From: Acetobacteraceae bacterium
GTDB lineage: Bacteria > Pseudomonadota > Alphaproteobacteria > Acetobacterales > Acetobacteraceae
Length of the DNA: 10,915 bases
NCBI GenBank assembly: GCA_003164305.1
Contig: PLSZ01000319.1
Coordinates: forward strand, 1-10,915
Direction of reading: 5' to 3'
Shown: piece after piece, positions 6,679-10,915 of the stretch
Numbering within the stretch: the stretch's first letter is position 1
Layout: the number at the start of each line of letters is the position of its first letter
Translations under genes and position numbers: made by a program
The notes under the pieces: generated by a model
The model's database searches: none
Seen by the model: the letters and a program-made list of their open reading frames with translations, nothing else
Told to the model about the DNA's origin: nothing

Positions 6679-7862
6679 CACGCGTTCGGTTCATCGCTCC
6701 GGCCTCCGGCGGATTGCTGGTGACCGGTGCGCGGGTCGCTCTGGCGAACGCGCTGTTCGCACGCGGTCAGAAGGGGCACTTCACGCTGCGCATGCCGGCG
6801 GGCGAGGACAGGATCACCGCGGAGCTGCGCTGGCTTGGCATCAAATGGGACGCGATCGGTGAGGCCGGCGATTACGCCGCGGCGATCGAGCACCTGAAAA
6901 GTATCGGCCGGCTGTATCCCTGCTTTGAATCGGAAACGGAACTGCGCGCCAAACGGGAGTTCCGCATCCGCCGCGGGATGGCCGCCGTTTACGACCGGGC
7001 GATGCTGAAACTGACCCCGGAACAGCGCGCCGCGGCCGAGGCGGGCGGCAAGGTTCCGCATTGGCGCTTTCGTCTGTCCAACCGCGTGGTCACCTGGACC
7101 GACGTGATCACCGGCAAGCGCGAGGTGAAATTGACCGCCGTCTCCGACCCGATTTTGCTCACCGCCGACGGCGCGCCCGCCGCCGCGCTGACCGCCGCGG
7201 TCGATGATATCGCGGACCGGGTGACGCATGTCGTTCACACCGACGACGGCGACGGGTCCACCGGCGTTCACATCGATCTCCTGAGTTCTCTGGGCTTCAA
7301 TCCCGACACGATCACCTTCGCCAGTCTGCCGGCGCTGGGGCAAACCGGTCGGCTCGCGATCCGCAATCTTCGACATGACGGGATCGACCCGGAGGCGATG
7401 GTCGCGTGGCTTGGCGGCGGCGGGCGGTTCAGCTTGCGCGGACTGGCGCGCAAACCCGATCCGGTGGCGTTGCCGGCGTTGAACCGCGGCGTCCTCGCAC
7501 GGCGGGATTTCGTCTCGGTCACGGATCGGCTTCCCGCCGGCGCCACCGAAGCGTTCTGGCTGGCGATCCGCGGTCATATCGATCTGCTGACCGAGGCACG
7601 ACATTGGTGGGATGTCGTCAACGCAACGATTTTCTTTCCCATCCCCGAAGGGTCCGCCGAACTTGTTCGACACGCCCGCGGTACGCTGCCTGAGGAACCG
7701 TGGGATGCGCGCACCTGGTCCACGTGGCTCGCGGCGTTGCCGGACGGCGCGGCCGACACGCTCCGGCAGATATTGACGGGTGAGGAGCAAGGGCCTGAAC
7801 TCGCGATCCTGCTGCCGTTGATCGGCCGGTCCCGCGTCATGGAGAGGCTACGCGGCGCATAA
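6675..7862 (+). CDS. Degenerate glutamyl-tRNA synthetase paralogue (GluRS-like pseudoenzyme)
   Basis: The 395-aa product aligns by eye along its full length with alphaproteobacterial glutamyl-tRNA synthetases (about 440-470 aa). Retained family blocks include GARVALANALFARGQ (18-32), LRWLGIKWD, GRLYPCFESETEL, AVYDRAMLKLTPEQRAA, PHWRFRL, SDPILLTADG, AAVDDIADRVTHVV, and a C-terminal block LTGEEQGPELAILLPLIGR typical of the family's anticodon-side domain. The catalytic signatures are gone. The HIGH-type motif reads LVTG (15-18). The RIEDTD segment is shortened to RMPAGEDR. RGEDH reads HTDDG. The KMSKS-type loop is absent: the chain goes from SLPALGQT straight into GRLAIRNLRHDGIDP, which matches the segment normally just after the loop. 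It is therefore unlikely to make glutamyl-adenylate. The frame is intact, with ATGA coupling to the acidic gene upstream, so it does not look like a decaying pseudogene. A tRNA- or RNA-binding, regulatory or neofunctionalised role is possible. It is not GluQRS, which keeps the active site and loses the C-terminal part. Confidence 0.85.
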   Translation: MTRVRFIAPASGGLLVTGARVALANALFARGQKGHFTLRMPAGEDRITAELRWLGIKWDAIGEAGDYAAAIEHLKSIGRLYPCFESETELRAKREFRIRRGMAAVYDRAMLKLTPEQRAAAEAGGKVPHWRFRLSNRVVTWTDVITGKREVKLTAVSDPILLTADGAPAAALTAAVDDIADRVTHVVHTDDGDGSTGVHIDLLSSLGFNPDTITFASLPALGQTGRLAIRNLRHDGIDPEAMVAWLGGGGRFSLRGLARKPDPVALPALNRGVLARRDFVSVTDRLPAGATEAFWLAIRGHIDLLTEARHWWDVVNATIFFPIPEGSAELVRHARGTLPEEPWDARTWSTWLAALPDGAADTLRQILTGEEQGPELAILLPLIGRSRVMERLRGA

Positions 7863-7877
7863 CGGGGGAAGCACAAG

Positions 7878-9041
7878 ATGCAAGTGAGTGACAAAAGAAT
7901 CCTCACCACGCACACCGGCAGCCTGCCGCGTCCGCCAGGGCTGGTCGATCTGTACGTGCGCAAGGCGCGTGGCGAAAACGTCGATACCGAACTCGCCGAG
8001 GCCGGTCACGCCGCGATGGAGGACGTGGTTCGCAAGCAGCGCGACGCCGGCATCGATATCGGCAACAACGGCGAGCAGCAGCGCGAGGCGTTCTTCCTCT
8101 ATGTGCGCGGCCGCATGAGCGGGTTCGGCGGCTCCTGGGACCGGCCGCCGCGCGGCGACGTGGACAAATATCCGATCTTCAAGGAAGCGATGGCCCGCGA
8201 GGTGGCGCGCTACAACTGGGTCAGCGCGCGGGAAAACATTCCAACCGCGATCGGCGACATCCAATACCTCGATCGAGCGGCGGTGGAACAGGAATGCGCC
8301 GATTTCCGCGCCACGCTCGATCGGATGGCGCAACCGTTCGTCGAGCCGTTCATGACCGCGCCTTCGCCCGGGATCGTCGCGGCGGCGATGCGCAACGATT
8401 ATTATCCGACCGAGATGGACTACCTCACCGCGTTGGGCAAAGCGTTACAGGTTGAATACGAAACCATCGTCCGCAACGGGTTCCTCTTGCAACTGGATTG
8501 TCCCGACCTGGCGATGGAGCGGCACTATACGTGGCACGAAAAACCGCTGGACGAATTTTTGACCTTTGTCGATCGCGTCGTGCGGACGATCAATGGCGCG
8601 CTGGTGAATATCCCGCGTGAGAAGGTTCGGTCGCACGTCTGCTGGGGCAATTACGAAGGCCCGCACGATTGCGACGTGGAACTGAAGGAACTGATGCCGG
8701 TGCTGCGTCAGTTGAATGTCGGCGGCTTCGTGTTCCCGTTCGCCAATCCCCGGCACGCGCATGAATATCGGGTGCTGAAGGATTTTCCTTTGGACGCGGA
8801 CCAAATCATCGTCGCCGGCGTGATCGATTCGGTAACCAATTTCGTGGAGCATCCGGAAACGATCGCCGAACGGATCGAACGCGTGGTGGAGGTGGTGGGC
8901 GATCCCCGGAAAGTTCAGGCCGGAACGGATTGCGGGTTCGATACCTCGGCCGGGATGCGGCGGGTGGCGGAGGATGTGGTGTGGGCCAAGCTGTCTTCGT
9001 TGAGCGAGGGAGCGAAGATCGCGTCGGGACGGTTGTTCTGA
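7878..9041 (+). CDS. MetE-like zinc methyltransferase (cobalamin-independent methionine synthase II family)
   Basis: This 387-aa single-domain protein corresponds to the C-terminal catalytic barrel of MetE. The family transfers methyl or other alkyl groups to or from a thiol bound to zinc. Many members are not methionine synthases, so the annotation homocysteine methyltransferase would be an overcall. TTHTGSLPRP (about 10-19) is the usual N-terminal motif. The zinc site shows His253-x-Cys255 in SHVCWGNYEGPHD and Cys352 in GTDCGF. ANPRHAHEY follows at about 289-297. The family's glutamate ligand, expected just before this block (sEaANPRHeHE type), is Pro287 here (FVFPFANPRHAHEY), which is unusual. 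There are no signal or membrane segments. The ATG at 7878 follows a purine-rich GGGGGAAG site, 15 bases after the GluRS-like stop. Placed between a transporter and oxidoreductases, it may demethylate, dealkylate or transfer a group of the imported substrate. The substrate is unknown. Confidence 0.88.
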   Translation: MQVSDKRILTTHTGSLPRPPGLVDLYVRKARGENVDTELAEAGHAAMEDVVRKQRDAGIDIGNNGEQQREAFFLYVRGRMSGFGGSWDRPPRGDVDKYPIFKEAMAREVARYNWVSARENIPTAIGDIQYLDRAAVEQECADFRATLDRMAQPFVEPFMTAPSPGIVAAAMRNDYYPTEMDYLTALGKALQVEYETIVRNGFLLQLDCPDLAMERHYTWHEKPLDEFLTFVDRVVRTINGALVNIPREKVRSHVCWGNYEGPHDCDVELKELMPVLRQLNVGGFVFPFANPRHAHEYRVLKDFPLDADQIIVAGVIDSVTNFVEHPETIAERIERVVEVVGDPRKVQAGTDCGFDTSAGMRRVAEDVVWAKLSSLSEGAKIASGRLF

Positions 9042-9106
9042 CAGTCTCGCGCTAAGGGCTGGCCAATTCCCCCGCCATCCGCTTCACTGCGTCCGATCGA
9101 CCAATC

Positions 9107-9114
9107 GGGGAGGG
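9107..9114 (+). promoter_or_regulatory. Ribosome binding site that fixes a GTG start
   Basis: GGGGAGGG ends ten bases before GTG 9125. No in-frame ATG exists between the upstream gene and the FAD-binding motif of the oxidoreductase, so this site supports GTG as the start. The site partly overlaps a short inverted repeat, CCGAT (9093-9097) with ATCGG (9104-9108), which could fold over it; that stem is weak. The rest of the 83-base gap shows no other clear signal. Confidence 0.55.
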
Positions 9115-9124
9115 ACAACGCATC

Positions 9125-10747
9125 GTGGCCACCAGCGAAGAGTTCGACTTTATCATCGTCGGTGCCGGATCGGCCGGCTGCGTGCTCGCCAACCGTCTCA
9201 GCGCCGATCCGAAAACCCGCGTGCTGCTGTTGGAAGCCGGCGGCCCCGACACCGATCCGTGGATCCACATTCCCGCCGGTTTCTACCGGAACATCTACAA
9301 CCCCAAGGTCGCCTGGTATTTCGAAACCGAGCCCGTTCCCGAACTCAACAACCGCCGCATCTCCTGGCCGCGCGGCAAAACACTGGGCGGCTCCAGTTCG
9401 ATCAACGGCCTGATCTACATCCGCGGTCAAAGCCAGGATTTCGATCTGTGGCGGCAACTTGGCAACGCCGGCTGGTCCTATGACGATGTGCTGCCCTACT
9501 TCCGCAAGGCCGAGGATCAGGAACGCGGCGCCAACGATTTCCATGGCGAGGGCGGTCCGCTCGGCGTATCCGATATGAAGACCGACCATCCGCTGCACGA
9601 TGCTTTCATGGAGGCGGCTCAGGAACTCGGTTATCCGCTCAACCCGGACTTCAATGGAGCCCAGCAGGAGGGCGTGGGACCGTTGCAGTTGACGATTAAA
9701 GGGCGGCGTCGCTGTTCGGCCGCGGTCGGGTACTTAAATCCCGTGAAGGACCGCCCGAACCTGCGGATCGAGGTCCGCGCGCTGACCCATAAAGTGCTGA
9801 TGCAAGGCAAACGCGCCGTTGGCGTGCGTTACGAACAGAACGGTGTCATGCATGACGCGACGGCGCGACGGGAAGTGCTGTTGTGCGGCGGCTCGATCAA
9901 CTCGCCGCAAATATTGCAACTTTCGGGCATCGGACCGGCCGCGTTGTTGCAGTCGGTGGGCGTTCCCGTCGTGCACGATCTGCCCGGCGTCGGCGCCAAT
10001 CTACAGGATCATATCGGCGCCCGCGTCATTTATCGTTGCATCGACGGCACCGTGACGATGAACGAAATCTATCACAGTTGGATGCGGCGGCTGTACGCCG
10101 GCGCCGAGTGGATCCTGGCTCGCAAAGGCCCGCTGATGACCGGTGCCGGTCCGATGGGTTTGTTCGTGAAGACGAGGCCGGAACTGGACAGTCCGGATGT
10201 GCAGTTTCAGTTCCTCGCCGGCAGCGCGGAGCGGACGGGCGATCCCATGCACCGCTTCCCGGCCTGCACGATGGTGGCGATCCCCTGCCGTCCGGAAAGC
10301 CGCGGCTGGTTGCGCATCACCAGCGCCGATCCAACGCGGCCGCCGGCGATGCAACCGAATTACCTTTCGACCCAACGCGACAGGGACACCATCGTCGCCG
10401 GCCTGCGGGTCATCCGGCAAATCTTCGCCACCCAGGCCATGCGCCAATGGGTCACCGACGAATACATGCCCGGGGCCCAGGCGACCACCGATGAGGACCT
10501 GCTGAACCACGTGCGCCAAACCGCCGGCACGACGTTCCACCAGACCAGCACCTGCATGATGGGGCCAGGACCGATGTCGGTCGTCGATACCGAATTGCGC
10601 GTGAAGGGCGTCGAGGGGTTGCGCGTGATCGACGCCGCCATCATGCCGACCGTCGTGTCCGGCAATACCAACGCCACGGTCATCATGATCGCGGAAAAGG
10701 GCGCCGACATGATCCTCAATCAATCCTCCCTGCGACAGGCGGCGTGA
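9125..10747 (+). CDS. GMC family FAD-dependent oxidoreductase (choline dehydrogenase-like)
   Basis: This 540-aa flavoprotein is of the glucose-methanol-choline family, which oxidises alcohols to aldehydes or ketones with FAD. The FAD-binding motif is [17 protein letters not shown] with GxGxxG at 13-18, followed by [11 protein letters not shown] signature 1 is [20 protein letters not shown] and signature 2 is [17 protein letters not shown]. The catalytic pair is His472 ([11 protein letters not shown]) and Asn516 ([19 protein letters not shown]). The 44-residue spacing equals that of His466 and Asn510 in choline oxidase, which belongs to the His/Asn subtype. There is no signal peptide, so it should be cytosolic and would pass electrons to a quinone or other acceptor rather than act in the periplasm. 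The length is normal for the family (530-560 aa). It starts at GTG and is followed one base after its stop by a short-chain dehydrogenase gene. Choline itself is only one of many possible alcohol substrates, and no betaine aldehyde dehydrogenase or BetI is seen here. Confidence 0.95.
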   Translation: MATSEEFDFIIVGAGSAGCVLANRLSADPKTRVLLLEAGGPDTDPWIHIPAGFYRNIYNPKVAWYFETEPVPELNNRRISWPRGKTLGGSSSINGLIYIRGQSQDFDLWRQLGNAGWSYDDVLPYFRKAEDQERGANDFHGEGGPLGVSDMKTDHPLHDAFMEAAQELGYPLNPDFNGAQQEGVGPLQLTIKGRRRCSAAVGYLNPVKDRPNLRIEVRALTHKVLMQGKRAVGVRYEQNGVMHDATARREVLLCGGSINSPQILQLSGIGPAALLQSVGVPVVHDLPGVGANLQDHIGARVIYRCIDGTVTMNEIYHSWMRRLYAGAEWILARKGPLMTGAGPMGLFVKTRPELDSPDVQFQFLAGSAERTGDPMHRFPACTMVAIPCRPESRGWLRITSADPTRPPAMQPNYLSTQRDRDTIVAGLRVIRQIFATQAMRQWVTDEYMPGAQATTDEDLLNHVRQTAGTTFHQTSTCMMGPGPMSVVDTELRVKGVEGLRVIDAAIMPTVVSGNTNATVIMIAEKGADMILNQSSLRQAA

Positions 10748-10748
10748 A

Positions 10749-10915
10749 ATGAGCGGACCCTTCACCGGCCCCCCCTTCAGCGGCAAAGTCGCCCTCGTCA
10801 CCGGCGCGGGCAAGAATATCGGCAAGGCCATCGCCCTCGACCTGGCGCGGGAGGGCGCGTCGGTCATCGTCAACGGCCGCTCCGACCGCGCGCTGGTCGA
10901 TGCCACGGTGGCCGA
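10749..10915 (+). CDS. Short-chain dehydrogenase/reductase, 3'-truncated by window edge
   Basis: Only the first 55 codons are present. They carry the N-terminal Rossmann segment of a classical short-chain dehydrogenase: [20 protein letters not shown], with the TGxxxxIG nucleotide-binding motif at about 18-25, followed by a strand [10 protein letters not shown]. Asn-Gly-Arg-Ser at the end of the second strand, with a basic residue, suggests NADP(H) preference, though this is only a tendency. The ATG is one base after the stop of the GMC gene, so the two are almost certainly co-transcribed. It would probably take part in the same oxidation route. The catalytic Ser-Tyr-Lys lies beyond the window. 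Confidence 0.88.
   Translation, partial: MSGPFTGPPFSGKVALVTGAGKNIGKAIALDLAREGASVIVNGRSDRALVDATVA

Noticed and set aside
6588..7790. Long minus-strand open frame (400 codons) opposite the GluRS-like gene
   Set aside because: Its translation is low-complexity and Arg/Gln/Gly-rich with no family motif. It is the usual antisense shadow in high-GC DNA opposite a clearly recognisable plus-strand gene.
6675..7862. Calling the GluRS-like gene a pseudogene
   Set aside because: There is no frameshift or internal stop, codon use matches neighbours, and start and spacing are normal. The losses fall mainly on catalytic motifs rather than being scattered.
9042..9124. Independent promoter for the GMC gene
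   Set aside because: No convincing -35/-10 pair is present in the 83-base gap. Read-through from the upstream operon is simpler.
10001..10906. Minus-strand open frame of 301 codons spanning the GMC end and SDR start
   Set aside because: It covers two recognisable plus-strand genes and shows no family resemblance; His/Arg/Gly-rich shadow.

Overview
The window is high-GC bacterial DNA with a dense gene layout. All supported genes are on the + strand. The class II DAHP synthase, the alphaproteobacterial-style nicotinate phosphoribosyltransferase relative, the alphaproteobacterial GluRS-like protein and the PEP-CTERM protein together suggest an environmental alphaproteobacterium, possibly Rhodospirillales/Acetobacteraceae. 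This placement is inferred from protein style, not from a marker gene. I see no rRNA, tRNA, CRISPR array, insertion sequence or long repeat.

Region 1 (1-1902) holds the C-terminal part of a class II DAHP synthase (shikimate pathway entry). Four bases later comes a complete nicotinate phosphoribosyltransferase-family gene, probably in the same transcript. Region 2 (1903-3086) is a stand-alone gene for a secreted PEP-CTERM protein with an HE-V-D-E-V-L-G metallopeptidase-like motif. It is preceded by a 110-base gap carrying a near-perfect 17-bp palindrome and a T6 run.

Region 3 (3223-10915) looks like one long operon that continues past the right edge. A 136-base gap carries a plausible sigma70-type promoter, a perfect 7-bp hairpin in the predicted leader and a strong ribosome binding site. 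The genes are a Tat-exported sugar-type ABC binding protein, two MalF/MalG-type permeases, a 126-aa acidic protein of unknown function, a 395-aa glutamyl-tRNA synthetase homologue that lacks its catalytic signatures, a MetE-type (cobalamin-independent methionine synthase II family) zinc methyltransferase, a GMC flavoprotein oxidoreductase and the start of a short-chain dehydrogenase. Four of these genes are joined by ATGA stop/start overlaps, from permease 2 through the GluRS-like gene. No ABC ATPase gene lies in the window.

The operon reads as an uptake-plus-oxidation module: import of a small, probably polar substrate, then one or two alcohol/aldehyde oxidations (GMC, SDR) and perhaps a methyl or alkyl transfer (MetE-like). 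The most unusual element is the GluRS-like pseudoenzyme with its overlapping acidic partner gene. The frame is intact and the C-terminal region is retained, but the HIGH-type motif is replaced and the KMSKS-type loop is absent, in the middle of a transport and catabolic operon. The MetE-like protein also has Pro at the position where its family normally has a glutamate zinc ligand.
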